From: Paracoccaceae bacterium
GTDB taxonomy: Bacteria > Pseudomonadota > Alphaproteobacteria > Rhodobacterales > Rhodobacteraceae
Length of the DNA stretch: 64,000 nucleotides
Direction: 5' to 3'
Assembly (NCBI GenBank): GCA_007694945.1
Contig: REER01000100.1
Span: forward strand, 47,315-111,314
Under the pieces are notes generated by a model. It did not search any database. It was not told the origin of the DNA and saw only the letters and a list, made by a program, of their open reading frames with translations. This document shows positions 31,001 through 40,252 of the stretch, in pieces; position 1 is the stretch's first letter; every line of letters begins with the position of its first letter. The position numbers and the translations under genes are program-made.

Positions 31001-31633
31001 ATGAGTGTTGGGCGCATCCTCAAGACTGAGGCCTGTATGGCCGAGGGCGCGGAATGGCTCGCGCAGGCCGAGCCGCGCTTTGCCCATGCGCTTGCGCTGA
31101 CTGGTCCGCCGCCGTTGCGGCGCCGGCCCGACGGGTTTGCGAATCTTCTGGCCGCAATTGTCAGCCAGCAGGTCAGCACCCATGCCGCCCGCGCGATCTG
31201 GGGGCGGATGGAGGAGGCAGGGCTGACCACGCCCCAGGCAGTGCTCGCCGCCGATGATGAAGCGCTGCGCGCGCCGGGGTTGTCGATGCAGAAGATGCGC
31301 TATGCGCGGGCACTTGCCAATGCGGGGATCGATTTCGACGCCTTGCGTGCCATGCCCGATGACGAGGTCGTGCGCGTGCTGGTGGAAGTGCCGGGTATCG
31401 GGCGCTGGACGGCGGAGATCTACGCCATGTTCAGTCTGGGCCGCGCCGATGTCTTCGCGCCCGCCGATCTGGCGCTGCAAGAGGCCACGCGGCGGCTCTT
31501 CGCGCTGGATGACCGCCCGCGCGAGGCGGCGCTGCGCCGGATGGCCGAGGCCTGGTCGCCCTGGCGCAGCGTTGCAGCCGGGCTCCTCTGGGCCTATTAC
31601 CGCGTGGAAACCGACAGGGAAGGAATTGTATGA
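31001..31633 (+). CDS. DNA-3-methyladenine glycosylase II (AlkA type)
   Basis: A 210-residue HhH-GPD base-excision enzyme that removes alkylated bases such as 3-methyladenine. The hairpin-helix-hairpin and GPD region reads VPGIGRWTAEIYAMFSLGRADVFAPADLALQEA, with the catalytic Asp in FAPADLAL. AIVSQQVSTHAARAIW is the usual substrate-pocket helix. The ATG at 31001 fits the family start (SVGRI..TEAC); a GTG at 30980 with AAGGGG is an alternative. The last codons overlap the esterase start (ATGA). Confidence 0.9.
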   Translation: MSVGRILKTEACMAEGAEWLAQAEPRFAHALALTGPPPLRRRPDGFANLLAAIVSQQVSTHAARAIWGRMEEAGLTTPQAVLAADDEALRAPGLSMQKMRYARALANAGIDFDALRAMPDDEVVRVLVEVPGIGRWTAEIYAMFSLGRADVFAPADLALQEATRRLFALDDRPREAALRRMAEAWSPWRSVAAGLLWAYYRVETDREGIV

Positions 31634-32301
31634 TACGCAAGTTGAAATCCGAGCGCCGGGGACCTGCCTCGGGCGGAGCGCCGCGTTCTGCCGTCGTCTT
31701 TGTGCATGGTTATGGTGCGGATGGGGCAGATCTCTTGGGGCTGGCCGATCCGCTGGGGCCGCATCTGCCCGATACAGTGTTCTTCTCGCCCGACGCGCCC
31801 GAGCGCTGCCCGGGTAATCCGTTCGGTTTTCAGTGGTTCCCGATCCCATGGCTGGACGGGTCGAGCGAGGAGGCGGCGCTGGCCGGGCTGGCGCAGGCGA
31901 GCGACGACCTGAATGCCTTTCTCGACGGCGTGCTGGCGGATGAAGGGCTTGCTCCCGAGGCACTGGCGCTGGTGGGGTTCTCGCAGGGCACCATGATCAG
32001 CCTGCATGTCACGCCGCGCAGACCGGCGCCACTAGCGGGGCTGGTCGGGTTCTCGGGACGGCTGATGCAGCCCGAACGACTGGCGGCCGAGACTGTCTCG
32101 CGCCTGCCAGTGCTGCTGATCCATGGCGATCAGGACGAGGTGGTGCCGCCCGCATCGCTGCCAGAGGCCGCCGATGCGCTGGTCGCGGCCGGGTTCGAAA
32201 CCTACAGCCATGTCTCCAAAGGTACTGGCCACGGCATTGCCCATGACGGGTTGTCGCTGGCGCTGTCATTCCTGCGCGAGAAGCTGCCGGGCAGCGGCTG
32301 A
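31630..32301 (+). CDS. Carboxylesterase/phospholipase-type alpha/beta hydrolase
   Basis: A 223-residue alpha/beta hydrolase of the carboxylesterase/thioesterase (EstB/LYPLA) type. HGYGADGADL supplies the oxyanion hole, GFSQGTM holds the catalytic serine, HGDQDEVVP the aspartate and GTGHGI the histidine. Translationally coupled to the glycosylase, although no functional link is clear. Natural substrate not predictable. Confidence 0.85.
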   Translation: MIRKLKSERRGPASGGAPRSAVVFVHGYGADGADLLGLADPLGPHLPDTVFFSPDAPERCPGNPFGFQWFPIPWLDGSSEEAALAGLAQASDDLNAFLDGVLADEGLAPEALALVGFSQGTMISLHVTPRRPAPLAGLVGFSGRLMQPERLAAETVSRLPVLLIHGDQDEVVPPASLPEAADALVAAGFETYSHVSKGTGHGIAHDGLSLALSFLREKLPGSG

Positions 32302-32309
32302 GCCGCGCG

Positions 32310-33269
32310 TTATGACGGCGAGGGCGCTGAGCGGTTGAAGAGAGCGGCCAGAGCATAAAGCAGGCTGCCGCGACCCGTGACCCCACCATAACGCAGCGGG
32401 CGATCGGCAAGGTAGTCGAGGCGGCTTGCAAGCGACCAGCGGGCGTAATTTTCGAGCCGGTAGATCAGCCATCCCAGCGGGCGCATCCAGTCGAAGGCCT
32501 CATGCTCTTCGATTTTGCAGCCGCTGTTTTTCGGGATCACCTCGCGCCACAGTTTCGATTCGACCCGTCCGGTGCCATCAGCAAAGGCGATGATCTGCTC
32601 AAGCGGGCTGTCTTCGATGACGATGGCCCAGAGTTGTCCGCGCGCTATCTCTCGTGGTGACGTCTCGCCGCCCTCCTTTCCTCTACTCGGTATCAAGTCG
32701 TTGGGCAGGTCTGCCTGGGAATTGATATGGGGCATCTTCATCTCGACGGGGAACCAGCCCTTCTCGGTCGCACTGCCACAGATCGCAAACTGGGTTTCCG
32801 TGTCCGGGGCGATGCGGAAGGTAGTGGCGATGGTCGCGGCGTCGAGGTGACTGCGCAGCGAGACCCGGCTGACACGCGTCCGACCGGGCGTTTTTGCAGG
32901 CTGCGCGGCCATCGTGGTGATGAATCCCAACACGTTGATCAGCACCAGCCACAGCACGAATCCCGCCAGCACAAGCACAGGCACGAGGAGCCAGAAGATC
33001 ACCCGCGGCAGACCCCCAAGCGCCGGCAGCATAACGGCTGCAAGCAGGATCACCAGCGCGAGAGCCAGGAGATCATAGAGCGCCTGCATGCTGCCGAACC
33101 AGCCGAGGACCAGCAGTGCAATCATAGGCCAGAGCATGGCGAGCGCGAAAAAGGGCTGCCCGACGATCGAGGGCAGCGCCAGTGTCAGTAGACCAAGCGC
33201 GAGGATCGGAAAGAGCACGACAAGCGCTGTGAAGCGCCAGGTCAGGATCAACCAGCGTAGAGAAGCCAT
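32310..33269 (-). CDS. Hypothetical multi-span membrane protein
   Basis: A 319-residue protein. The first 125 residues hold four or so hydrophobic segments (TWRFTALVVLFPILALGLLTLALP; ALAMLWPMIALLVLGWFGS; ALVILLAAVMLPALGGLPRVIFWLLVPVLVLAGFVLWLVLIN). The C-terminal soluble part (from about 130) contains a central hydrophilic domain and ends with a short amphipathic segment. I recognise no family. I chose ATG 33269, which has GAGGTAACG upstream. The frame runs further upstream to 33608, but that is not supported. It converges with the esterase and is divergent from the MFS gene. Confidence 0.6.
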   Translation of the reverse strand: MASLRWLILTWRFTALVVLFPILALGLLTLALPSIVGQPFFALAMLWPMIALLVLGWFGSMQALYDLLALALVILLAAVMLPALGGLPRVIFWLLVPVLVLAGFVLWLVLINVLGFITTMAAQPAKTPGRTRVSRVSLRSHLDAATIATTFRIAPDTETQFAICGSATEKGWFPVEMKMPHINSQADLPNDLIPSRGKEGGETSPREIARGQLWAIVIEDSPLEQIIAFADGTGRVESKLWREVIPKNSGCKIEEHEAFDWMRPLGWLIYRLENYARWSLASRLDYLADRPLRYGGVTGRGSLLYALAALFNRSAPSPS

Positions 33270-33468
33270 AATCGTTACCTCGAACAAACCCACTACGGTT
33301 AGACTGACGACGCAGTGCAGCGGGATTGGGGCCATTCGGGACCAAAAAACGGGCAGGTCGCATGTCGCTTTCCGACGCTCAGGAGGCGTGATTTGCGCTG
33401 CATCGCAGCATAACGCATGCGATATGCTGCTCGGGGGGCGCGCGGCAAGCCAAGGGACGCAGGCAATC

Positions 33469-34722
33469 ATGGGTAAAGTGTTTTCGGGTGTCTGGCCGCT
33501 GATGCTGGGCATCCTGTTGATCATGCTGGGCAACGGGATGCACTTCACCCTGATCGGGGTGCGCGGTGGGCTGGAGGGCTTCTCCACCACAGCGCTGGCG
33601 ATTGTCACCTCGGGCTATTTCATCGGTTTCCTGTCCGGCGCGCGGCTGACGCCGCTGCTGATTCGCAATGTGGGCCATGTGCGCGTCTTTGCCGCATTGG
33701 GCAGTTTCATGTCGGCGGCGCTCATTGCCTTTCCGCTGCTGATCGACCCTATTGCCTGGACATTGCTGCGCATCCTGATCGGGTTCTGCATGTCTGGCAT
33801 CTATGTCGCGGCCGAAAGCTGGCTGAACAATGCTTCTACCAACGAGACGCGCGGCAAGGTGCTCTCGGCCTATATGCTTATGCAGACCCTCGGGCTGATC
33901 GGGGCACAGGCGCTGCTGAGCATGGGGGATGAGACGACATCTGTGCTGTTCATCATCGCCTCGATTCTCGTGTCGCTTGCCTTTGCGCCGATCCTGCTGG
34001 CTGCGACCCCGGTGCCGGCGGTCGAAATTACGCGCGCGCTGTCGTTGCGTGACTTGTCCAAGCGCGCACCGCTCTCCACCATCGGAATATTCCTGCTGGG
34101 CAGCATTTATGCCACGCAATCGGGCATGGGCGCGGTTTTCGGCAGCCAGATCGGGATGAGTGCGGCACAGGTGGCGCTGCTGGTGGCGGCGTTCTTTACG
34201 GGCGCGCTGGTGTTGCAAGGGCCGATGGGATGGCTGTCGGACCGAATGGACCGGCGCATGGTGATCTGTGGTGCGGCAACCGCCGGGGCGGTCTTCTCTT
34301 TCGGTGGCTGGGCCTTGCAGGGTGGCGAGGTGTCTCTTCTGGCCACTGCCTTCCTCGCCGGGGGCATGACAACGCCACTTTACGCGCTGTTTCTCGCCTA
34401 TGCCAATGACTGGCTCGCGCAGGATGAAATGGCAGCCGCCTCGGGCGCGCTGGTCTTCACCTTTGGGTTGGGCGCAATTCTGGGGCCACTGGTGACAGGT
34501 GCGGCGATGGAGCGCTTCGGCGCCTATACTTTCTGGCTGATCATGAGCGGGACCTTCGCCCTGATCGCGGGCTATGCAATGTGGCGCATGACCCAACGCC
34601 CGCCGATGCCGACGGACGAGACCGAGAAATATGTCAGCGTGCTGCCTTCGGCCTCGGCTGTTGCCGTGCAGGCCGCAGCGGAATGGTCGGCCGAACAGGC
34701 CGAGAGCGAAAGCGAGGACTAG
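33469..34722 (+). CDS. MFS transporter (YcaD/UMF-like)
   Basis: A 417-residue permease with twelve hydrophobic segments, conserved motif LSGARLTPLLIRNVGHVRVF after helix 2, and GWLSDRMDRRMVICG in the second half. It resembles the YcaD-type MFS group of Gram-negative bacteria. The frame continues upstream, but the family start is near MGKVFSGVWPLMLGILLIMLGNG; I chose ATG 33469. The last 25 residues are acidic and cytoplasmic (QAAAEWSAEQAESESED). Substrate unknown. Confidence 0.85.
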   Translation: MGKVFSGVWPLMLGILLIMLGNGMHFTLIGVRGGLEGFSTTALAIVTSGYFIGFLSGARLTPLLIRNVGHVRVFAALGSFMSAALIAFPLLIDPIAWTLLRILIGFCMSGIYVAAESWLNNASTNETRGKVLSAYMLMQTLGLIGAQALLSMGDETTSVLFIIASILVSLAFAPILLAATPVPAVEITRALSLRDLSKRAPLSTIGIFLLGSIYATQSGMGAVFGSQIGMSAAQVALLVAAFFTGALVLQGPMGWLSDRMDRRMVICGAATAGAVFSFGGWALQGGEVSLLATAFLAGGMTTPLYALFLAYANDWLAQDEMAAASGALVFTFGLGAILGPLVTGAAMERFGAYTFWLIMSGTFALIAGYAMWRMTQRPPMPTDETEKYVSVLPSASAVAVQAAAEWSAEQAESESED

Positions 34723-34931
34723 GGCGCCCCGAAATGCACGCCTGTCATGCTTGTGTCATGCATCACGCATAGACGATCTCCTGCGACATCTGGTGCGCGC
34801 GAAGGGCTTGCCAGATGATTTTCGCAAGATATAGTCCAATTTGAGAGATGCTGTGGCGCAGCATCGGACCGGCCCGCGGGGGCGCGTGAGTTGATCGCCC
34901 CAATGGGCTGCCAGATCGGAGGCGGCACCAG

Positions 34932-35516
34932 ATGGATGGTGAGTTCAGAACCGAATTCGTGCGCGACCCTGTCGGACTGCGCCAGTATCCGGCACTCGTG
35001 CTGAATGCGGATTACCGTCCACTCTCCTACTATCCGCTGTCGCTCTGGCCTTGGCAGGACGCCGTAAAGGCCGTGTTCCTCGACCGGGTCGATATTCTTG
35101 CGGAATATGACCATGTCGTGCGCAGTCAGCGGATGGAAATTCGGGTGCCATCTGTTGTGGTGCTGCGCGAATATGTGCGCCCGCGAAAAAGGGTGGCCTT
35201 CACGCGCTTCAATCTCTTCCTGCGCGACGAGTTCTCATGTCAGTATTGCGGCGCCAAAAATGACCTGACTTTTGACCATGTGCTGCCCCGCAAGCTGGGA
35301 GGCGTGACAAGCTGGGAAAATGTCGTCGCCGCCTGCGCACCCTGCAACCTGAAGAAAGGTGCCAAGACATTGCGCGAGGCGGGGTTGAAGCTGCGCAAAC
35401 AGCCAGTGCGCCCACATGCCGAGCAGTTGCGCAATCTCGGCCGCCGGTTTCCACCCAACCACCTGCACGAAAGCTGGCTTGATTATCTCTACTGGGATAG
35501 CGAACTCGAGGCTTGA
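34932..35516 (+). CDS. HNH endonuclease-domain protein
   Basis: A 194-residue protein with an HNH zinc motif: CQYCG (about 101-105), the metal-binding FDHVLPRKLGG with DH, and ENVVAACAPCNLKKG with a second CxxC. The first 90 residues are a separate alpha/beta part (LNADYRPLSYYPLSLWPWQDAVKAVFLDRVDIL). Such HNH proteins are common single genes in alphaproteobacteria and are not part of a restriction or phage cluster here. Probably a DNA-processing enzyme, but no substrate is known. Confidence 0.85.
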   Translation: MDGEFRTEFVRDPVGLRQYPALVLNADYRPLSYYPLSLWPWQDAVKAVFLDRVDILAEYDHVVRSQRMEIRVPSVVVLREYVRPRKRVAFTRFNLFLRDEFSCQYCGAKNDLTFDHVLPRKLGGVTSWENVVAACAPCNLKKGAKTLREAGLKLRKQPVRPHAEQLRNLGRRFPPNHLHESWLDYLYWDSELEA

Positions 35517-35572
35517 GTTTGACGCGATCGCACGCACAGGGCTGGACAGGGCGCTCGGTCGTGGATAAAGGC

Positions 35573-35586
35573 TGATAGCGCTAACG
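35573..35586. promoter_or_regulatory. LacI-type operator upstream of zwf (CceR-like)
   Basis: TGATAGCGCTAACG, a near-perfect palindrome around AGCGCT, 26 bases before the zwf ATG. Its core fits the LacI-family CceR site known in Rhodobacter (core TGTTAGCGCTAACA). CceR represses Entner-Doudoroff genes when 6-phosphogluconate is low. It lies just downstream of a weak -10-like GATAAA, a position suited to repression. Confidence 0.55.
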
Positions 35587-35612
35587 AATACCGTTTTTGC
35601 CTCGGAGGCTTC

Positions 35613-37058
35613 ATGGTCGCGCGCGTCATCCCGGTTGACTGCTTCGATCTCGTCATTTTCGGCGCAACGGGCGATCTTGCCCGGCGCAAGATTCTACCCG
35701 GCCTCTATCGGCGCTGGAAAGAGGGGCAGATCCCCGAAGGCGCGGTGATTATCGGCGCCGCGCGCAGCGAAATGAATGTCGACGGCTACCGGGAGATGAT
35801 CCGCGCCGCGCTGGACGAGTTTCTCAACCCTTCCGAGCGGGACCCGGAGGTGATGCAGAGCTTCCTCGCCATGCTGGACTATGTCGCCATCGACGCGCGC
35901 GGCGAGGGCGGATGGAAGGCGCTGGCCGGAAAAATGCGCGGGGATATGGTGCGGGCCTTCTACCTTTCGGTGGCACCGGCGCTCTTCGGCGATATCGCGG
36001 CGCGGCTGCATGAACACGGCATCGCCAACCGGGCCTCGCGAATCGTGGTGGAAAAGCCCTTCGGCAATGATCTCGAGTCTGCGCGCGCGCTCAATGACGT
36101 GCTCGCCGGGCATTTTCACGAGGATCAGATTTACCGGATCGACCATTATCTGGGCAAGGAGACGGTCCAGAACCTGATGGCAGTGCGCTTCGCCAATATC
36201 CTGTTCGAGCCGCTCTGGAACGCGCAATTCGTCGATCATGTCCAGATCACGGTGGCCGAGACTGTGGGCGTTGGCGGGCGCGGCGACTATTATGACCATT
36301 CGGGTGCGATGCGTGACATGGTGCAGAATCACATGATGCAGCTTCTCTGCCTCATCGCAATGGAGCCGCCGCATCATTTCGAGCCAGACGCCATGCGCGA
36401 CGAGAAACTGAAAGTCATCCGCGCTCTCGACCCGCTGGCACCGGGCGATCTGGTGCGCGGGCAGTATAGTGGCGACGGCGGGGATGATTACCTGCTGGAA
36501 TCGGGCAACCCGGACAGCATGACAGAGAGCTTCATCGCGATGAAGCTGCAGATTTCCAACTGGCGCTGGAAAGGCACGCCGTTTTACCTGCGCACGGGCA
36601 AGCGGCTGAAGTCGCGTGTCTCCGAGATTGCCGTCACCTTCAAGGAGCCGCCGCATTCGATCTTTGGCGAATCGAATCTCTGGCGCGAGAATGTGCTGGT
36701 AATCCGGCTGCAACCTGATGAAGGCATGGACCTGCGCGTCATGATCAAGGAGCCGGGGCCGGGCGGGATGCGGCTCAAGGATGTCGCGCTCGACATGAGT
36801 TTTGCCGAAGCGCTTGGCAATGATCTCGACATTCCTGACGCTTACGAGCGGCTGATCATGGATGTGATTCGGGGCAACCAGACGCTGTTCATGCGCGGAG
36901 ACGAGGTCGAGGCCGCCTGGGCCTGGGTCGATCCGGTCATCGCCGCCTGGGAAGCGCGGGGCGACCGGCCCGAACCTTATGATCCGGGCTCGACCGGGCC
37001 GGAAGGGGCGCTTATGCTCATGCACCGGGATGGGCGTCGCTGGCGGGAGATACGCTGA
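35613..37058 (+). CDS. zwf: Glucose-6-phosphate 1-dehydrogenase
   Basis: Oxidises glucose 6-phosphate to 6-phosphogluconolactone with NADP+. The 481 residues contain the nucleotide-binding GATGDLARRKILPGLYRR (about 12-29), the active-site RIDHYLGKETVQNLM, and WRGTPFYLRTGKR-like segments (here WKGTPFYLRTGKRLK). The ATG has GGAGG seven bases upstream. It is first in the zwf-pgl-pgi operon: the stop overlaps the pgl ATG by one base. A CceR-like operator lies just before it. Confidence 0.97.
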   Translation: MVARVIPVDCFDLVIFGATGDLARRKILPGLYRRWKEGQIPEGAVIIGAARSEMNVDGYREMIRAALDEFLNPSERDPEVMQSFLAMLDYVAIDARGEGGWKALAGKMRGDMVRAFYLSVAPALFGDIAARLHEHGIANRASRIVVEKPFGNDLESARALNDVLAGHFHEDQIYRIDHYLGKETVQNLMAVRFANILFEPLWNAQFVDHVQITVAETVGVGGRGDYYDHSGAMRDMVQNHMMQLLCLIAMEPPHHFEPDAMRDEKLKVIRALDPLAPGDLVRGQYSGDGGDDYLLESGNPDSMTESFIAMKLQISNWRWKGTPFYLRTGKRLKSRVSEIAVTFKEPPHSIFGESNLWRENVLVIRLQPDEGMDLRVMIKEPGPGGMRLKDVALDMSFAEALGNDLDIPDAYERLIMDVIRGNQTLFMRGDEVEAAWAWVDPVIAAWEARGDRPEPYDPGSTGPEGALMLMHRDGRRWREIR

Positions 37059-37729
37059 TGGATCTGCATGAGTATCCGGACCGCGAGATGATGATGCTGC
37101 GCGTGGCGCAGCGCATCGCCTCGGAGCTTGGACAGGCCCTGCGCCGTGATGACCGTGCGACCCTCTCGGTGCCCGGGGGGACGACACCGGGGCCTGTCTT
37201 CGACACGCTCTCGGGCGCCGATCTGGACTGGTCGCGGGTCTCGGTGGTGCTAAACGACGAGCGCTGGGTGCCAGAGGACAGCCCGCGCTCCAACACGCGT
37301 CTGGTGCGCGAGCGGCTCCTGGTCGGGCGGGCTGCGGCGGCGACGTTGATCCCGATGCGGGCAGATACCGACACCCCGGAAGAGGCATTGGAGGGGCTCT
37401 GCGACGGGCTGCGCCCGCATCTGCCGATCTCGGTGCTGCTTCTGGGCATGGGAGCGGATATGCACACGGCGTCGCTCTTTCCCGGGGCGGACCGGCTGGA
37501 AGAGGCGCTATCTTCGGATGCACCGCCAGTGATGGCGCTGCGCGCCGAGGCTGCGGGCGAGCCACGGATCACCCTTACGGCACCGGTCCTGCGCGATGCG
37601 GTTAATGTACATGTGCTGATCACAGGAGCCGAGAAGCACGCAGCCATCGAGAAGGGCGCGCGGCTGGCGCCGCGCGAGGCCCCCATCGCGCTGGTGCTGG
37701 ATGATGCGATGGTGCACTGGGCCGAGTGA
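37058..37729 (+). CDS. pgl: 6-phosphogluconolactonase
   Basis: Hydrolyses 6-phosphogluconolactone to 6-phosphogluconate. The 223 residues have the DevB/Pgl core LSVPGGTTPGPVFD, WSRVSVVLNDERWVPEDSPRSN and the family signature LLLGMGADMHTASLFPG. It overlaps zwf by one base, so both act in sequence and are made together. Confidence 0.94.
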   Translation: MDLHEYPDREMMMLRVAQRIASELGQALRRDDRATLSVPGGTTPGPVFDTLSGADLDWSRVSVVLNDERWVPEDSPRSNTRLVRERLLVGRAAAATLIPMRADTDTPEEALEGLCDGLRPHLPISVLLLGMGADMHTASLFPGADRLEEALSSDAPPVMALRAEAAGEPRITLTAPVLRDAVNVHVLITGAEKHAAIEKGARLAPREAPIALVLDDAMVHWAE

Positions 37730-37752
37730 CGCGCCGGGGCGCAGGCGGCGCA

Positions 37753-37776
37753 ATGAGTATTTTTGACAAGAAAATG
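37753..37776 (+). repeat. Recurrent boundary motif, copy 4
   Basis: ATGAGTATTTTTGACAAG followed by AAAATGA, located in the gap between pgl and pgi, in gene orientation. The AAAATGA here is not used as the pgi start, which is 15 bases further on. Confidence 0.75.
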
Positions 37777-37790
37777 AGCAGGATGGGCGC

Positions 37791-39398
37791 ATGAGCATCT
37801 GGAGTGATCTGGCGAAGCATCAGCGTGGCTGCGAGGGGTGTTCCATTCTGGACCTCTTCGCCGATCCGGGCCGGGCCAAGGCGTTCTCAGTCAGCTGTGG
37901 CGAGATGGTGCTGGATTATTCCAGGACCAATATCGACACTGATGGCCGCGCGCTTTTGCTGCGCTTGGCAGAAGAGGCCGGGGTGGTCGAGAAGCGCGTA
38001 GCGATGTTCTCGGGTGCGAAGATCAACGAGACCGAGGGGCGCGCGGTGCTGCATGTGGCGCAGCGCGCGGATGGGGCAGCCCGGATCGAGGTTGATGGGG
38101 CCGATGTCATGCCCGAGTTGCGCGCCGTGCGCGCGCGGGCCTACGCCTTTGCTGAAGACGTGCGCGCCGGGCGCTTCCGGGGGCAGGGAGGCGCGATCAC
38201 CGATGTGGTCAATATCGGCATTGGCGGGTCGGATCTCGGCCCGGCCATGGCGACACTGGCGCTGGCACCCTACCATGACGGGCCAAGGGTGCACTATGTT
38301 TCGAATGTCGATGGGGCGCATGTGGCGGATGTGCTCAGGGGGCTGGATCCGGCGACGACGCTGGTGATCGTGGCCTCGAAGACCTTTACCACCATCGAGA
38401 CCATGACCAATGCCGAGACGGTGCGCGACTGGATGGCCGAGCGCGTCGCCGATCCGGCGGCGCAATTCGCCGCCGTCTCGACCGCGATGGACAAGACCGC
38501 AGCCTTCGGGATCGCACCCGAGCGGGTCTTCGGGTTCGCCGACTGGGTCGGTGGGCGATATTCCATCTGGGGGCCGATCGGGCTGGGGCTGATGATCGCT
38601 GTCGGGTCTGAGCGCTTCGAGCAGTTTCTGGCCGGTGGGCGGGCGATGGATGCGCATTTCTGCGGCGCACCGCTTGTCGCGAACATGCCGGTCATCTTCG
38701 CGCTGGTCGGGATCTGGCACAACCAGCTTTGCGGCCATACCACCCGCGCCGTGCTGCCTTATGACCAGCGCCTCAGCCGCCTGCCGGCTTACCTGCAGCA
38801 GCTTGAGATGGAGAGCAATGGCAAGCGCGTAGCGATGGACGGGCGCGATCTGGAGCGGCATTCCGGGCCAGTGGTCTGGGGCGAGCCGGGCACGAACGGG
38901 CAGCATGCCTTTTATCAGTTGATCCATCAGGGCACGCGGGTGGTGCCCTGCGAATTCCTGCTGGCCGCCAAGGGGCATGAGCCGCATCTGGCGCATCAGC
39001 ACCGGTTACTGGCCGCGAATTGTCTGGCGCAGGCCGAGGCGCTGTTGCGTGGCCGCTCGCTGGAGGAGGCGCGGGCATTGATGGCCGCCAAGGGGCTGGA
39101 GGGCGCAGAGCTGGAGCGGCAGGCGCGGCACCGGGTGTTTCCAGGCAACCGGCCCTCGACCATGCTGGTCTATCCGCAGCTCACTCCCTTCACGCTGGGC
39201 CAGATCATCGCGCTTTATGAACATCGGGTCTTTGTCGAAGGGGTGATCCTGGGGATCAATTCCTTCGACCAATGGGGAGTGGAGCTGGGCAAGGAGCTGG
39301 CTACTGCGCTCGGGCCCTTGCTTGAGGGCGCGGATGCCAGCGACAAGGACCCTTCGACACAGGCGCTGATCGGTTATCTGCGCGCCCATCAGGGATGA
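37791..39398 (+). CDS. pgi: Glucose-6-phosphate isomerase
   Basis: Interconverts glucose 6-phosphate and fructose 6-phosphate. The 535 residues contain [14 protein letters not shown], the substrate/active-site [21 protein letters not shown] and [10 protein letters not shown], and a C-terminal signature. It closes the sugar cluster; the 61-base gap after pgl holds a boundary-motif copy but no promoter I can recognise. The three genes connect glucose-phosphate pools to Entner-Doudoroff catabolism. Confidence 0.96.
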   Translation: MSIWSDLAKHQRGCEGCSILDLFADPGRAKAFSVSCGEMVLDYSRTNIDTDGRALLLRLAEEAGVVEKRVAMFSGAKINETEGRAVLHVAQRADGAARIEVDGADVMPELRAVRARAYAFAEDVRAGRFRGQGGAITDVVNIGIGGSDLGPAMATLALAPYHDGPRVHYVSNVDGAHVADVLRGLDPATTLVIVASKTFTTIETMTNAETVRDWMAERVADPAAQFAAVSTAMDKTAAFGIAPERVFGFADWVGGRYSIWGPIGLGLMIAVGSERFEQFLAGGRAMDAHFCGAPLVANMPVIFALVGIWHNQLCGHTTRAVLPYDQRLSRLPAYLQQLEMESNGKRVAMDGRDLERHSGPVVWGEPGTNGQHAFYQLIHQGTRVVPCEFLLAAKGHEPHLAHQHRLLAANCLAQAEALLRGRSLEEARALMAAKGLEGAELERQARHRVFPGNRPSTMLVYPQLTPFTLGQIIALYEHRVFVEGVILGINSFDQWGVELGKELATALGPLLEGADASDKDPSTQALIGYLRAHQG

Positions 39399-39411
39399 GC
39401 GCGCAAGCGGG

Positions 39412-39990
39412 TCAGTAGCGCAGGATCGTTTCGAAATCGACCGGACGCTCATCGGCCGGAGCCAGCAGATCATCGACACCGAAAGACACCGTGGCGCTGG
39501 TGCCGTCTTCTGAAATCGTGCCGGTCGAGCTTTCGATTTCGCTGCCTTTGACAGTGAAAGTGACTGACATGCCGCTCATCATCTGGCGCATCATGGCCAT
39601 CATCGCCGGGTCATCCATCATCTCGTCCATGTCATCGGTCATGCCGGTCAGCGGCATGAAGGCGCGTACCCGCCCGTCTCCGAGGCTCTCCAACTGGCCT
39701 TGAAGGTCGACGGGAACGTCCTCATCAGAATCGGCGGACATGATCTCGTCGAAGCTGCCAGTCTGGTCGAAATCGCAGCGGGCATGCATGTCGGTCAATG
39801 TCAGTGTGCCGCCCTCCTCGTCTTCGCAGAAAGACGCATCGGCGCCCGCCATTTCGAACATGGCGCGTTCCATCTGCATGTAACCGGTGACACGCGCCTC
39901 ATCCTCGCCAAGGACCTCGATTGCGACATCGACCTCGATACAGGCCGAGAGTGCGAGGGCGGCAGGCAGGGTGAAGACAACGGCGCGCAT
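39412..39990 (-). CDS. Hypothetical acidic lipoprotein
   Basis: A 192-residue predicted lipoprotein (lipobox LALSAC, C17). The mature part is rich in Asp, Glu and Met, including a stretch with many methionines (DDMDEMMDDPAMMAMMRQMMSG), and ends with an IgG-like beta-rich region. Looks like an LppM-type domain (VDVAIEVLGEDEARVTGYMQMERAMFEM). The ATG at 39990 follows TGGAG. Methionine richness could mean copper or membrane interaction, which is only speculation. It converges with pgi, 13 bases apart. Confidence 0.6.
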   Translation of the reverse strand: MRAVVFTLPAALALSACIEVDVAIEVLGEDEARVTGYMQMERAMFEMAGADASFCEDEEGGTLTLTDMHARCDFDQTGSFDEIMSADSDEDVPVDLQGQLESLGDGRVRAFMPLTGMTDDMDEMMDDPAMMAMMRQMMSGMSVTFTVKGSEIESSTGTISEDGTSATVSFGVDDLLAPADERPVDFETILRY

Positions 39991-40081
39991 GGCGGAACTC
40001 CAGTTCTTGTGAATTCTTGCACCATGAAATCAGAATTACCTGCGCCATGCCAGCGCTAATCCCATCGGCTTGGATACAAGC

Positions 40082-40252
40082 CTACTGACCCGAGCAATGT
40101 GCCCCCTCGGGCGCGGCGCCCGACCCGAGCGCTATTGCGGCGGGGGCCGAGAAGAGATCTGGCGCACCGCTGCGGGCGAGATCGAGCACGAGAATCGCGG
40201 CAATGAGGGCAATGGCCAGCGTGCCGACTATGGGGCGGGAGAGGCTGCTCAT
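40082..40252 (-). CDS. Small single-span membrane protein paired with YeeE/YedE
   Basis: A 56-residue protein with one hydrophobic segment (VGTLAIALIAAILVLDLARSG). Its ATG at 40252 overlaps the stop of the YeeE gene by 4 bases (ATGA). I recognise no family. Coupling implies a subunit or assembly partner of the transporter. Confidence 0.55.
   Translation of the reverse strand: MSSLSRPIVGTLAIALIAAILVLDLARSGAPDLFSAPAAIALGSGAAPEGAHCSGQ

Noticed and set aside
33088..33468. N-terminal extension of the MFS ORF upstream of ATG 33469
   Set aside because: The extension (basic, no hydrophobic segment) runs over the divergent gene's start; the family begins at the first membrane segment.
35694..37565. 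623-codon frame antisense to zwf and pgl
   Set aside because: Rich in Arg/Pro/His without family motifs; a shadow of zwf-pgl in a GC-rich genome.
40048..40061. Second CceR-like site (TGCCAGCGCTAATC) near the lipoprotein gene
   Set aside because: Only 10 of 14 positions agree and the outer palindrome is lost; chance match is likely.
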